Numbered from the stretch's first letter, positions 1-7,384 are shown. The stretch is 12,352 nt of DNA from an uncultured beta proteobacterium (GCA_903886165.1 CAISLL010000206.1:1-12352), one strand, 5' to 3'. Program-made: numbers and translations. Notes: generated by a model not told the origin, from the sequence alone.

Positions 1-276
1 CTGTCTCAGCTTAACCGCAGCGTGGAGCAGCGTCCTGACAAACGCCCCATGATGAGTGACCTTCGCGAGTCCGGCGCTATTGAGCAGGATGCAGACATCA
101 TCATGTTCATTTACCGTGATGAGTATTACACCAAGGACGCCTGCAAGGAGCCGGGCGTCGCTGAGGTCATCATTGCCAAACAGCGAAACGGTCCGACAGG
201 CGTGGTCAAACTTGCCTTCCTGAACAAGATCACCAAGTTTGAGTCACTGGCCAGTGGTGTCAGTGGCGATTTTTAG
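1..276 (+). CDS. dnaB: Replicative DNA helicase DnaB, C-terminal end (partial)
   Basis: This is the last 91 codons of the replicative helicase, which unwinds DNA ahead of the polymerase as a hexameric ring. The frame is open from base 1 to the TAG at 274-276, so the start lies outside the window. Visible DnaB landmarks, counted from the window edge, are LSQLNR (1-6), DLRESGAIEQDAD (20-32), FIYRDEYY (36-43) and AKQRNGPTG (59-67). In E. coli DnaB the arginine of the KQR motif is the finger that completes the neighbouring subunit's ATP site; here it is residue 62. The piece covers the end of the RecA-like ATPase domain only. The gene converges on the PIN-PhoH gene, and a repeat element fills the gap between them. 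Confidence 0.96.
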   Translation: MSQLNRSVEQRPDKRPMMSDLRESGAIEQDADIIMFIYRDEYYTKDACKEPGVAEVIIAKQRNGPTGVVKLAFLNKITKFESLASGVSGDF

Positions 277-324
277 AAAAAATGGCTATCGACCTCATGA
301 TAAAAGGCCTATAAGCTATAAAAA
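277..324. repeat. AT-rich intergenic repeat, copy 1 (between convergent genes)
   Basis: The 48-bp gap between the convergent dnaB and PIN-PhoH genes is AT-rich. Read on the minus strand it runs TTTTTATAGCTTATAGGCC, then ATCATGAGGTCGATAGCC. This resembles copy 2 at 4546-4590, with an ATAGCT half and an A/T-flanked GATAGCC or GGCTATC half. From memory, repeats of this pattern are common between genes in Comamonadaceae. Being imperfectly palindromic, it may act as a weak two-way terminator here, but I see no strong GC stem with a T-run. Confidence 0.55.
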
Positions 325-1992
325 TCAAAGTACTTCACTGGCAAAATCAGCCAGCCGGGAGCGTTCGCCACGCGCCAGCGTGATCTGGCCGCTGTGTGGC
401 CACCCTTTGAACTTGTCGACGGCGTAGGTCAAGCCGGATGAGCCTTCCGTGAGATACGGTGTGTCGATCTGGGCAATGTTGCCCATGCAAATGATTTTGG
501 TGCCAGGTCCGGCGCGGGTGATCAGCGTTTTCATCTGTTTGGGCGTCAGGTTTTGCGCCTCGTCAATGATCACGTATTTGTTCAGGAACGTACGACCCCG
601 CATGAAGTTCATGCTCTTGATCTTGATACGGCTGCGGATCAGCTCATTGGTGGCGGCACGCCCCCATTCGCCAGCCGAAGTGTCGGTCTTGCCGAGCACC
701 TCCAGGTTGTCGTCCAGTGCGCCCATCCATGGGCCCATTTTTTCCTCTTCGGTGCCGGGCAGGAAGCCGATGTCTTCGCCGACGCTGACGGTCGCGCGGG
801 TCATGATGATTTCGGTGTACCGACGATCATCCAGAACCTGGGTCAGTCCGGAGGCAAGGGCCATCAGTGTCTTGCCGGTGCCGGCGGTCCCAGTGAGCGT
901 GACGAAGTCAATCTCGGGATCCATCAGCAGATTCATGGCAAAGTTTTGTTCCCGATTGCGGGTGGTGATGCCCCAGACCGCATTTTTCAAATGGGTGAAA
1001 TCGCGCAAGGTCTTGAACACCGCGGTCCTTCCCCGAATTTCAGTGACCTTGGCGTAGAGACTGGGCTCGCCGGGTGCTTCAAAGTACACAAACTGATTGA
1101 TCAGCAGTTGCGGCACGGTCGGGCCACTGACACGGTAAAACGTGTGCGCACCTTGTTGCCAGCTTTCGACGGCATTGCCGTGTGTGCCCCAAAAATCTGC
1201 GGGCAGGGCATAAGCCCCGGAGTAGAGCAGGTCGCCGTCTTCGAGGGTCTTGTCATTCTGGTAATCGTCGGCATGGAAGCCCAGGGCACGTGCCTTGACG
1301 CGCATGTTGATGTCTTTGGACACCAGCACCACGTCACGTGGCGCATGCTGTTTGCGCAGGGCGTCAACAACGCCGAGAATCTGGTTGTCGGCCTTGCCCT
1401 GGGGAAGGCTCGTGGGCAGGCTGTAGTCAAGCAGTTGGGTCTGAAAAAACAGGCGGCCACGCGCCTGTTCATGTCCGGTGGCACTCAGGGGCAGTCCTGC
1501 ATTGATGTCTTCTGCCCCATGACGATCAGCCAGCGCATCAAGCGAACGGCTTGTCTGCCGGCCGTTGCGCGCGACCTCGGTCATGCCTTTTTTGTGTGCG
1601 TCCAACTCTTCGAGCACGATCATCGGCAGAAACACATCATGTTCCTCAAACCTGAACAGACAGCTTGGGTCATGCAACAGCACATTGGTGTCAAGCACAA
1701 ACAGTTTGGACGGTCCGCTCGGACGCAGTTGACGTGTCTTGACGGATTTGGCAACCGGGGCCGCCTCCGGGGGGGTGGTACGACGTCTGCCCGCAGGTCT
1801 GACTTTCTGCGCAGATACGGCCTGTGGTGCGGTGTCAGTGACAGTTGGAGGCATCTGGGCTGCAACGGCCTGGTTCAATTCAGGTGGCGCATCTTCTGGC
1901 AGCCGGACTCTGGCTTTGGGGCGAGCTGCCACCTCATAGTCTTTGCTGGACAGGAGGGCAGCGCGTTTGGTCGGAGCGGTGGGCAAAGGCAT
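325..1992 (-). CDS. PIN domain-PhoH family ATPase (PhoH2-like)
   Basis: This 555-residue protein fuses a PIN ribonuclease domain to a PhoH NTPase domain. Proteins of this build (PhoH2/YlaK type) are regarded as RNA helicase/ribonucleases; the substrate here is unknown. Residues 1-95 form a Pro/Ala/Arg-rich tail of low complexity. The PIN domain (about 96-245) shows LDTNVLLHD (Asp101), VLEELD (Glu128/129), ADNQIL (Asp202) and VSKDINMR (Asp227), an acidic set suited to metal-dependent cleavage. The PhoH domain (about 345-555) has the Walker A GTAGTGKT (368-375) and the Walker B YVIIDEAQN (473-481). The ATG at 1992 is preceded by a modest GAGAG. There is no signal peptide. A 182-bp gap with two hairpins separates it from bcp upstream. 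It is not the short PhoH (PhoL) of the ybeY cluster, which lacks PIN. Confidence 0.93.
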   Translation of the reverse strand: MPLPTAPTKRAALLSSKDYEVAARPKARVRLPEDAPPELNQAVAAQMPPTVTDTAPQAVSAQKVRPAGRRRTTPPEAAPVAKSVKTRQLRPSGPSKLFVLDTNVLLHDPSCLFRFEEHDVFLPMIVLEELDAHKKGMTEVARNGRQTSRSLDALADRHGAEDINAGLPLSATGHEQARGRLFFQTQLLDYSLPTSLPQGKADNQILGVVDALRKQHAPRDVVLVSKDINMRVKARALGFHADDYQNDKTLEDGDLLYSGAYALPADFWGTHGNAVESWQQGAHTFYRVSGPTVPQLLINQFVYFEAPGEPSLYAKVTEIRGRTAVFKTLRDFTHLKNAVWGITTRNREQNFAMNLLMDPEIDFVTLTGTAGTGKTLMALASGLTQVLDDRRYTEIIMTRATVSVGEDIGFLPGTEEEKMGPWMGALDDNLEVLGKTDTSAGEWGRAATNELIRSRIKIKSMNFMRGRTFLNKYVIIDEAQNLTPKQMKTLITRAGPGTKIICMGNIAQIDTPYLTEGSSGLTYAVDKFKGWPHSGQITLARGERSRLADFASEVL

Positions 1993-2027
1993 GGATTGCT
2001 CTCAAGCGTTATGGGTGGGGGTTGATA

Positions 2028-2061
2028 GCAAAACAGCCGCCATGTCACCAGGGCGGCTGTT
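2028..2061 (-). terminator. Probable Rho-independent terminator after bcp
   Basis: A perfect 10-bp inverted repeat (AACAGCCGCC at 2032-2041, GGCGGCTGTT at 2052-2061) has a 10-nt loop. Read on the minus strand, the GC-rich stem runs out into TTTTGC, a short U-tract. It lies 114 bp after the bcp stop and about 40 bp before the PIN-PhoH start, so it may end bcp transcripts or limit read-through into the next gene. The T-run is short, which lowers confidence. Confidence 0.55.
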
Positions 2062-2142
2062 CTTGGGGTTAGTGAGACTGGTTTTCGTCATGCAATTCAT
2101 TATGCATGAGGGCTATTGTGCGACGCTGCTCCACATCATTGT

Positions 2143-2163
2143 CTGGCTGAACGCATCAGCCAG
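2143..2163 (-). other. Perfect 8-bp hairpin just after bcp
   Basis: CTGGCTGA (2143-2150) and TCAGCCAG (2156-2163) form a perfect 8-bp stem with a 5-nt loop, starting 11 bp past the bcp stop codon. No T-run follows on the minus strand, so it is not a classical terminator. It could protect the 3' end of the bcp mRNA or help the second hairpin at 2032-2061. Confidence 0.45.
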
Positions 2164-2174
2164 TGATCGGCATG

Positions 2175-2660
2175 TCAGGCCAGCGCGGGTGCCTTTTTCA
2201 GGGCTTTGACGGCCTTGAGTACGTCGTCGACATGGCCTGGAACCTTGAGACCGCGCCATTCTTCCTTTAAGGTACCGTCGGCACCAATCAGGAAGGTGCT
2301 GCGTTCAATACCCTTGACCTTCTTGCCGTACATGATCTTGTTCTTGACCACGCCAAACATGTGGCACATTTTTTCTTCGGTGTCGGCAATCAATTCAAAA
2401 GGCAGTTCCAGCCTGGTCTTGAATTCATCGTGGGACTTCATGTTGTCACGCGACACGCCAAAAACCTCGGCACCTGCCTTGACAAAATCCTCGTAGTGGT
2501 CCCGAAACTGCATGGCCTCAGTGGTGCAGCCTGGCGTATTGTCTTTCGGATAAAAATACAACACAACCACTTGTCCGAGGTGTGAAGTGTTGGTGACCCG
2601 GATACCACCGGTGGCATTGGATTCAAATTCAGGAATGGGTTTATTGACAACAATCGCCAT
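2175..2660 (-). CDS. bcp: Thioredoxin-dependent peroxiredoxin, Bcp/PrxQ family
   Basis: This cytoplasmic peroxidase reduces hydrogen peroxide and organic hydroperoxides with electrons from thioredoxin. With the ATG at 2660 it has 161 residues, the normal Bcp length. The thioredoxin-like fold shows VVLYFYPKD (32-40), the active site TPGCTTEAM (42-50) with peroxidatic Cys45, and GIERSTF (117-123) with the conserved arginine. E. coli Bcp carries its resolving cysteine five residues after the peroxidatic one; here that position is Met50. The only other cysteine is Cys99 (KMCHMF), so it either works as a 1-Cys enzyme or uses Cys99. An in-frame TTG at 2702 would add 14 residues. An AGAGGA lies about 13 nt before that TTG, while the ATG has almost no Shine-Dalgarno, so the start is not fully settled. 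Two hairpins follow the gene. Confidence 0.95.
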   Translation of the reverse strand: MAIVVNKPIPEFESNATGGIRVTNTSHLGQVVVLYFYPKDNTPGCTTEAMQFRDHYEDFVKAGAEVFGVSRDNMKSHDEFKTRLELPFELIADTEEKMCHMFGVVKNKIMYGKKVKGIERSTFLIGADGTLKEEWRGLKVPGHVDDVLKAVKALKKAPALA

Positions 2661-2698
2661 GTTTTTTTCAGTCTCGTGTGACAGGATGCGTCGAACTT

Positions 2699-2839
2699 TC
2701 AAGTCATGGACACTATCCTCTTCGATTGCTCATGTGCCCCCGACTGCAAGCTGGTGATTTTACTCTGATTTAACATGCTCGGCGGCAGTGGTTTGATGGT
2801 CTTTTCGGGCAAATTGACGGTCATTCGTGTATCGCTCAT
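2699..2839 (-). CDS. Possible small ORF between the Mth938-like gene and bcp
   Basis: This is a 46-codon frame (start MSDTRMTVNLPEK). Its ATG overlaps the stop of the Mth938-like gene in an ATGA (2836-2839). Its own TGA overlaps the alternative bcp TTG start in a TTGA (2699-2702). This chaining is what translationally coupled genes look like. I recognise no domain, membrane segment or signal peptide, and the composition (Lys, Ser, Thr, Gln) is unremarkable. It could equally be an open stretch of the upstream region of bcp. Confidence 0.28.
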   Translation of the reverse strand: MSDTRMTVNLPEKTIKPLPPSMLNQSKITSLQSGAHEQSKRIVSMT

Positions 2840-3207
2840 GACTCCAGCAACAAGGCCACCGCGACACTTCTGCCTTCGGCGGCCAAAACGTTGTAAGTGC
2901 GGCAAGCTGCCTGGGTGTCCATGGTTTCGACGCCGATCTGGCGTTCGATCAAGGCACGGGTCAAGGTCGGCGCCGGAAAACGCAGCCTCACGCCGCTGCC
3001 GAAAATCACCAATTCGGGACGTAAATCAGCCAATTGTTCAAAATGTGCGCGGGTCAGGTCTTCAAATTTTTTGCAGTGCCAGGGAAAAAGTGCGCCACTG
3101 GAGGCAATCACCACGCTGCTGACATGCCGTTCATTGGCGACTTGAATCCAGCCAGGTCCATATGACTTGATTGATTGGACGCTGATGGGATCGGGGTGGA
3201 ATTTCAT
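2836..3207 (-). CDS. Mth938-like domain protein (DUF498/NDUFAF3 family)
   Basis: This 123-residue soluble protein belongs to the Mth938-like family, whose mitochondrial member NDUFAF3 helps assemble respiratory complex I. The bacterial role is not defined, so I assign no reaction. Family features are YGPGWIQV (16-23), the SSGALFPW stretch (36-43), LVIFGSGVRLRFP (66-78) with the Gly-rich turn, and IGVETMDTQAACRTYNVLA (91-109) near the C-terminus. The ATG at 3207 was chosen because upstream codons (from 3345) do not resemble the family; the Shine-Dalgarno is poor. The gene is divergent from the aminotransferase. A perfect TATAAT lies about 64 bp upstream on its strand. Its stop overlaps the start of the possible small ORF in an ATGA. 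Confidence 0.85.
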   Translation of the reverse strand: MKFHPDPISVQSIKSYGPGWIQVANERHVSSVVIASSGALFPWHCKKFEDLTRAHFEQLADLRPELVIFGSGVRLRFPAPTLTRALIERQIGVETMDTQAACRTYNVLAAEGRSVAVALLLES

Positions 3208-3270
3208 GATGAAAAGTTGGAAGATCGCAGGTGCCAGGATCTGGCTGCATGGCGTGAAACTTGTGTTCAA

Positions 3271-3276
3271 ATTATA
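3271..3276 (-). promoter_or_regulatory. Candidate -10 box for the Mth938-like gene
   Basis: On the minus strand the sequence reads TATAAT, a perfect sigma-70 -10 hexamer, 64 bp before the start codon. I see no good TTGACA at 16-18 bp, so the promoter would be weak or activator-dependent. A small palindrome, CGCTACCTAGCG at 3282-3293, lies where the spacer would be and could be an operator. The same 100-bp gap must hold the promoter of the divergent aminotransferase, for which I see no clear match. Confidence 0.35.
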
Positions 3277-3311
3277 GGTTTCGCTACCTAGCGGCCATTC
3301 CCGGAGGGACT

Positions 3312-4538
3312 TTGAAGACCATACGCAAATCAGCCAAGCTGGCAAACGTCTGTTATGACATCCGTGGCCCGATCATGGATGCGGCACGCCAGATGGAAGA
3401 AGACGGTCACAAGGTCATCAAACTCAACATTGGCAACTTGGCGGTGTTCGGATTTGACTCGCCGGAGGAAATCCAGCAGGACATGATCCGTAACCTGCCC
3501 AACTCGGCGGGTTATTCGGACAGCAAGGGGATTTTCGCGGCGCGCAAGGCGGTAATGCATGAAACCCAGAAGCAGGGCATCAAAGGCGTGACGCTGGACG
3601 ACATTTACCTGGGCAACGGCGCCAGCGAGTTGATTGTGATGGCCACCAACGCCCTGCTGGACGATGGCGACGAAATTCTGATGCCTTCGCCGGATTACCC
3701 GCTGTGGACCGCCGCCGCAAGTTTGTCGGGTGGCACGCCGGTGCACTACATTTGTGAGGAAGCCAACGGCTGGATGCCGGATCTGGCCGATATCCGCGCC
3801 AAAGTCACACCACGTACCAAAGGGCTGGTGGTGATCAATCCGAACAACCCGACCGGTGCGCTCTACTCGGTTGAATTGCTCAAGTCCCTGGTACAGATTG
3901 CACGCGAGCACGGCCTGGTGGTTTTTGCAGATGAGGTCTATGACAAGGTGCTCTATGACGGTGCAAAGCACACGGCCATCGCCTCCCTGAGTGACGATGT
4001 GCTCACGCTGACCTTCAACTCCTTGTCAAAAAGTTACCGCTCGTGTGGTTACCGTGCGGGTTGGATGGTGGTGTCAGGGGACAAAAAACGTGCGCGCGAC
4101 TACATCGAGGGTTTGAACATGCTCTCCAACATGCGCCTGTGCTCCAACGTGCCGGGGCAGTGGGCGATTCAGACCGCTTTGGGCGGCTACCAAAGCATCA
4201 ATGACCTGGTGGGTGAGGGCGGTCGCCTGCGCCGTCAGCGTGACCTGGCGTATGAACTCATCACCGCCATTCCGGGGGTGAGCTGTGTCAAACCGGTGGC
4301 AGCGCTCTACATGTTTCCCCGGCTTGATTCGGTCATGTACCCGATTGAAAATGACCAGCAGTTCTTCCTGGAGCTGCTGCAGGAGACCAAGGTGATGCTG
4401 GTCCAGGGTACGGGGTTCAATTGGCCTGCACCGGACCATTTCCGCATTGTGTTTTTACCCCATGAGGACGACTTGCGCGAGGCCATTGGCCGCGTCGCGA
4501 AGTTTCTTGAAGGTTACCGCAAACGTCACAGCAACTGA
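3312..4538 (+). CDS. alaA: PLP-dependent aminotransferase, AlaA (glutamate-pyruvate) type
   Basis: This fold-type I aminotransferase probably makes alanine from pyruvate and glutamate, by similarity to E. coli AlaA. From the TTG at 3312 it has 408 residues, near the 405 of AlaA. TTG is preferred because CCGGAGGGACT gives a strong Shine-Dalgarno directly before it, and MKTIRKSAKLANVCYDIRGP matches the usual family start; the earlier frame (from 3261) does not. Visible sites are NIGNLAVFGF (39-48), the cofactor-contacting NPNNPTG (176-182), ADEVYD with Asp207, SLSKSYRSCGYRAGW with the PLP lysine Lys240, and FRIVFLP with the carboxylate-binding Arg378. The gene leads the plus-strand amino-acid block. 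A 71-bp gap with a repeat separates it from hom, and I see no clear terminator, so read-through is possible. The exact amino donor is inferred. Confidence 0.92.
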   Translation: MKTIRKSAKLANVCYDIRGPIMDAARQMEEDGHKVIKLNIGNLAVFGFDSPEEIQQDMIRNLPNSAGYSDSKGIFAARKAVMHETQKQGIKGVTLDDIYLGNGASELIVMATNALLDDGDEILMPSPDYPLWTAAASLSGGTPVHYICEEANGWMPDLADIRAKVTPRTKGLVVINPNNPTGALYSVELLKSLVQIAREHGLVVFADEVYDKVLYDGAKHTAIASLSDDVLTLTFNSLSKSYRSCGYRAGWMVVSGDKKRARDYIEGLNMLSNMRLCSNVPGQWAIQTALGGYQSINDLVGEGGRLRRQRDLAYELITAIPGVSCVKPVAALYMFPRLDSVMYPIENDQQFFLELLQETKVMLVQGTGFNWPAPDHFRIVFLPHEDDLREAIGRVAKFLEGYRKRHSN

Positions 4539-4545
4539 CTCACTA

Positions 4546-4590
4546 ATTTTTTGATAGCTATTGGCGCTTATTTTATAAGGGCTATCGGCT
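4546..4590 (+). repeat. AT-rich intergenic repeat, copy 2 (alaA-hom gap)
   Basis: This copy reads TTTTTTGATAGCTATTGGCG, then CTTATTTTATAAGGGCTATC. It is a nested inverted repeat: GATAGC (4553-4558) pairs with GCTATC (4581-4586), and inside it CTTAT (4567-4571) pairs with ATAAG (4575-4579). It is the best preserved copy in the window and the reference for the other copies. Confidence 0.65.
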
Positions 4591-4609
4591 AATTTTACTT
4601 ATAGACAAG

Positions 4610-5950
4610 ATGAAACCTATTCAAGTTGGCCTTCTCGGTATTGGTGTGGTGGGCTCGGGCACTTTCAATGTGCTCAGGCGCAATCAGGAGGAGATCAAGC
4701 GTCGCGCCGGTCGTGGCATTGAAATCACCATGGTCGCCGACCTGAATGTGGCGCGTGCCCAGGAACTGGTCGGGCCGGATGTGAGCGTGGTCAGTGATGC
4801 CCGCGCCGTCATTGCCAACCCCGACATCGACATCGTCATTGAGCTTATTGGCGGCTATGGCATTGCCAAGACCCTTGTGATGGAAGCCATTGCCGCAGGC
4901 AAACACGTGGTCACGGCCAACAAGGCTCTGCTCGCGGTGCATGGCACCGAGATCTTTGCAGCGGCGTCCGCCAGGGGTGTCATGGTGGCGTTTGAAGCGG
5001 CTGTGGCCGGTGGCATTCCGATCATCAAGGCGCTACGTGAAGGCCTCACCGCCAACAGCATCCAGTGGATTGCCGGCATCATCAACGGCACCACCAATTT
5101 CATCCTGAGCGAAATGCGTGACAAGGGCCTGGACTTTGGTGTGGTGCTGAAAGAAGCGCAACGCCTGGGCTACGCCGAAGCCGACCCCACCTTTGACATT
5201 GAAGGCGTGGACGCAGCGCACAAGGCCACCATCATGTCGGCCATTGCCTTTGGCATTCCGGTGCAGTTTGACAAGGCCTATGTCGAAGGCATCACCAAAC
5301 TCGGTGCGGCAGACATCCGTTATGCCGAGCAGTTGGGTTACCGCATCAAGCTGCTGGGCATCACCAAACGTACGCACAACGGCATTGAGTTGCGCGTGCA
5401 CCCCTGCCTGATTCCTGCCAAACGCCTGATTGCCAATGTGGAAGGCGCCATGAACGCCGTGGTGGTGCAGGGTGATGCGGTGGGTACCACGCTGTATTAC
5501 GGCAAGGGTGCGGGCTCCGAGCCCACCGCCAGCGCCGTGATTGCAGACTTGGTTGACATCACCCGCCTGCATACCGCAGATGCTGCGCAACGCGTGCCGC
5601 ATCTGGCGTTTCAGCCGAATGCCTTGAGCAACACGCCGGTGTTGCCGATGGGTGAGGTAGTGACCAGCTATTACCTGCGCCTGCGCGTGGCCGACGAGAC
5701 CGGTGTGCTGGCCAGGGTGACCGGTTTGCTGGCCGAGGCAGGCATCAGCATTGATGCCGTGTTGCAGCGTGAAGCAGATGAAATCAGGTCCGAGTCAGGC
5801 TCGGGCCAGCTGCAAGTGCCGCAGACCGATGTAATTATCCTGACACATGATTGCGTCGAAGCCAAAATGAACGCCGCCATTGCCCAGATGCAGGCGCTGC
5901 CCACGGTGCTGGAGCCCATCACCCGCATTCGCAAGGAAGAGCTGGCTTGA
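4610..5950 (+). CDS. hom: Homoserine dehydrogenase
   Basis: This 446-residue cytoplasmic enzyme reduces aspartate semialdehyde to homoserine with NAD(P)H, the branch point to threonine and methionine. The N-terminal Rossmann domain has VGLLGIGVVGSGTF (6-19) and TANKALLA (102-109) with Lys105. The catalytic domain has AGIINGTTNFIL (155-166) and the AEADPTFDIEGVDAAHK region (189-205), with Asp201 and Lys205 at catalytic spacing. A C-terminal ACT domain (about 353-446, SYYLRLRVADETGVLARVTG) is the usual site of threonine feedback inhibition. A Ser/Gly/Gln-rich loop (393-405) lies within the ACT domain. This is the single-function form, not fused to aspartate kinase. The ATG at 4610 has only a weak Shine-Dalgarno (AGACAAG). 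Only one base separates its stop from thrC, so the two are surely co-transcribed. Confidence 0.97.
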   Translation: MKPIQVGLLGIGVVGSGTFNVLRRNQEEIKRRAGRGIEITMVADLNVARAQELVGPDVSVVSDARAVIANPDIDIVIELIGGYGIAKTLVMEAIAAGKHVVTANKALLAVHGTEIFAAASARGVMVAFEAAVAGGIPIIKALREGLTANSIQWIAGIINGTTNFILSEMRDKGLDFGVVLKEAQRLGYAEADPTFDIEGVDAAHKATIMSAIAFGIPVQFDKAYVEGITKLGAADIRYAEQLGYRIKLLGITKRTHNGIELRVHPCLIPAKRLIANVEGAMNAVVVQGDAVGTTLYYGKGAGSEPTASAVIADLVDITRLHTADAAQRVPHLAFQPNALSNTPVLPMGEVVTSYYLRLRVADETGVLARVTGLLAEAGISIDAVLQREADEIRSESGSGQLQVPQTDVIILTHDCVEAKMNAAIAQMQALPTVLEPITRIRKEELA

Positions 5951-5951
5951 C

Positions 5952-7379
5952 ATGAACTACATCTCCACCCGCGGCGACCAAAGCCCCAAACGTTTTTGCG
6001 ATATCCTTCTTGAAGGATTGGCGCCGGATGGCGGCTTGTACTTGCCAGACCATTACCCTGAGGTGGATGCCGCCACATTGAGCCGCTGGCGCGACGTGTA
6101 CCACCAGCAGGGCTACGCCGAGTTGGCGTTTGAAGTGCTGTCGCTCTACATCGACGACATACCCCCCGCTGACCTCAAAGTCCTGTGCGCCAAGACCTAC
6201 ACCGTAGAGGTGTTTGGTACCGGCGAGATCGTGCCACTGCGCCACCTTGAGAATGGTATCTGGCTGGAAGCCCTGTCCAACGGTCCGACGCTGGCCTTCA
6301 AGGACATGGCGATGCAGCTGCTCGGCAATTTGTTTGAGTACGAGTTGGCGCGCCGGGGCGAAGAACTCAACATTCTGGGAGCCACCAGCGGCGACACCGG
6401 CAGCGCTGCCGAGTACGCCATGCGCGGCAAAAAGGGTGTGCGGGTCTTCATGACCAGCCCGCAGGGCCGCATGAGCCCGTTTCAGCAGGCGCAGATGTTC
6501 AGCTTGATGGACGACAACATCTTCAACATTGCCGTCGACGGGGTCTTTGACGACTGCCAGGACATGGTCAAGGCCGTTAGCAACGACCTGGAGTTCAAGC
6601 GCCGTTACAAGATTGGCACCGTCAACTCCATCAACTGGGCGCGTTTGCTGGCGCAAGTGGTGTATTACTTTGCGGGCTACTTTCAGGCGACTCAGTCGAA
6701 CGCTGAAAAAGTCAGCTTCACTGTGCCGAGCGGCAATTTTGGCAATGTGTGCGCCGGCCATGTGGCGCGCATGATGGGCCTGCCGGTGGCCCATCTGGTG
6801 GTCGCCACCAACGAGAACGATGTGCTCGACGAGTTCTTCAAGACCGGCGTCTACCGTGTGCGGGCCAGCGCCGACACGCATGAAACCTCCAGCCCGTCAA
6901 TGGACATTTCCAAGGCGTCCAACTTCGAGCGTTTTGTGTTTGACCTGCTAGGGCGCGACGGTGCGCGCACCAAAGCCTTGTTTGGTGAGGCCCTGAGCCG
7001 CGTGGGGTTCTTTGACCTGGAAGCCCACCCCGCCTTCAGCCAGGCCGCAAGCCGCTATGGTTTTGTGAGTGGCAAAAGCACCCATGCCGACCGCCTTTCC
7101 ACCATCAAGGACACCTGGGAGCGGCACGGCATGATGATCGACACCCACACCGCTGACGGCGTGAAGGTGGCGCGTGAACATCTGCAGACCGGCGTGCCCA
7201 TGATTGTGCTGGAAACTGCCTTGCCGATCAAATTTGCAGCCACCATTGTCGAGGCGACAGGTCAGCAACCTGATCGCCCGGCCAAGTTCATCGGTATCGA
7301 AGACCGTTCCAAACGCGTTATGAGCATGGCGGCTGATGCACAGGCCATCAAAACCTATATTGCCGATAAATGCTCATGA
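5952..7379 (+). CDS. thrC: Threonine synthase
   Basis: This PLP enzyme of 475 residues converts O-phosphohomoserine to threonine, the last step of the pathway. The start MNYISTRGDQ is typical, and the ATG at 5952 lies one base after the hom stop. An AAGGAAGAG within the end of hom can serve as ribosome site, so translation is probably coupled. Sites seen: the N-terminal GLAPDGGLYLP (22-32), GPTLAFKDMAMQ with the PLP lysine Lys117, the phosphate-binding GATSGDTGSAA (143-153), NSINWAR (225-231) and PSGNFGN (259-265). The length and the FKDMAMQ form fit the longer microbial type of threonine synthase. The kinase that makes its substrate (thrB) is not in the window. Confidence 0.97.
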   Translation: MNYISTRGDQSPKRFCDILLEGLAPDGGLYLPDHYPEVDAATLSRWRDVYHQQGYAELAFEVLSLYIDDIPPADLKVLCAKTYTVEVFGTGEIVPLRHLENGIWLEALSNGPTLAFKDMAMQLLGNLFEYELARRGEELNILGATSGDTGSAAEYAMRGKKGVRVFMTSPQGRMSPFQQAQMFSLMDDNIFNIAVDGVFDDCQDMVKAVSNDLEFKRRYKIGTVNSINWARLLAQVVYYFAGYFQATQSNAEKVSFTVPSGNFGNVCAGHVARMMGLPVAHLVVATNENDVLDEFFKTGVYRVRASADTHETSSPSMDISKASNFERFVFDLLGRDGARTKALFGEALSRVGFFDLEAHPAFSQAASRYGFVSGKSTHADRLSTIKDTWERHGMMIDTHTADGVKVAREHLQTGVPMIVLETALPIKFAATIVEATGQQPDRPAKFIGIEDRSKRVMSMAADAQAIKTYIADKCS

Positions 7380-7384
7380 AATTG

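Noticed and set aside
325..1992. PIN domain as the toxin of a toxin-antitoxin pair (PhoAT-like)
   Set aside because: The neighbouring frames are bcp and dnaB; I see no small antitoxin gene directly upstream. The PIN-PhoH build in this housekeeping block does not by itself show a toxin-antitoxin system.
553..2025. A 490-codon plus-strand frame opposite the PIN-PhoH gene
   Set aside because: It is fully antisense to a gene with intact PIN and PhoH motifs, has no recognisable domain, and its length is explained by GC-rich codon bias in the real gene.
2062..2142. Sigma-70 promoter for the PIN-PhoH gene (a CATAAT at about 2108-2113 on the minus strand)
   Set aside because: No acceptable -35 at 16-18 bp, and it would lie before the strong hairpin at 2032-2061.
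3330..3971. A 213-codon minus-strand frame opposite the aminotransferase
   Set aside because: Lies wholly inside the aminotransferase on the opposite strand and has no family features.
5919..6881. A 320-codon minus-strand frame opposite thrC
   Set aside because: His/Val/Gln-rich composition without motifs, typical of the antisense of a GC-rich gene; thrC is certain on the other strand.
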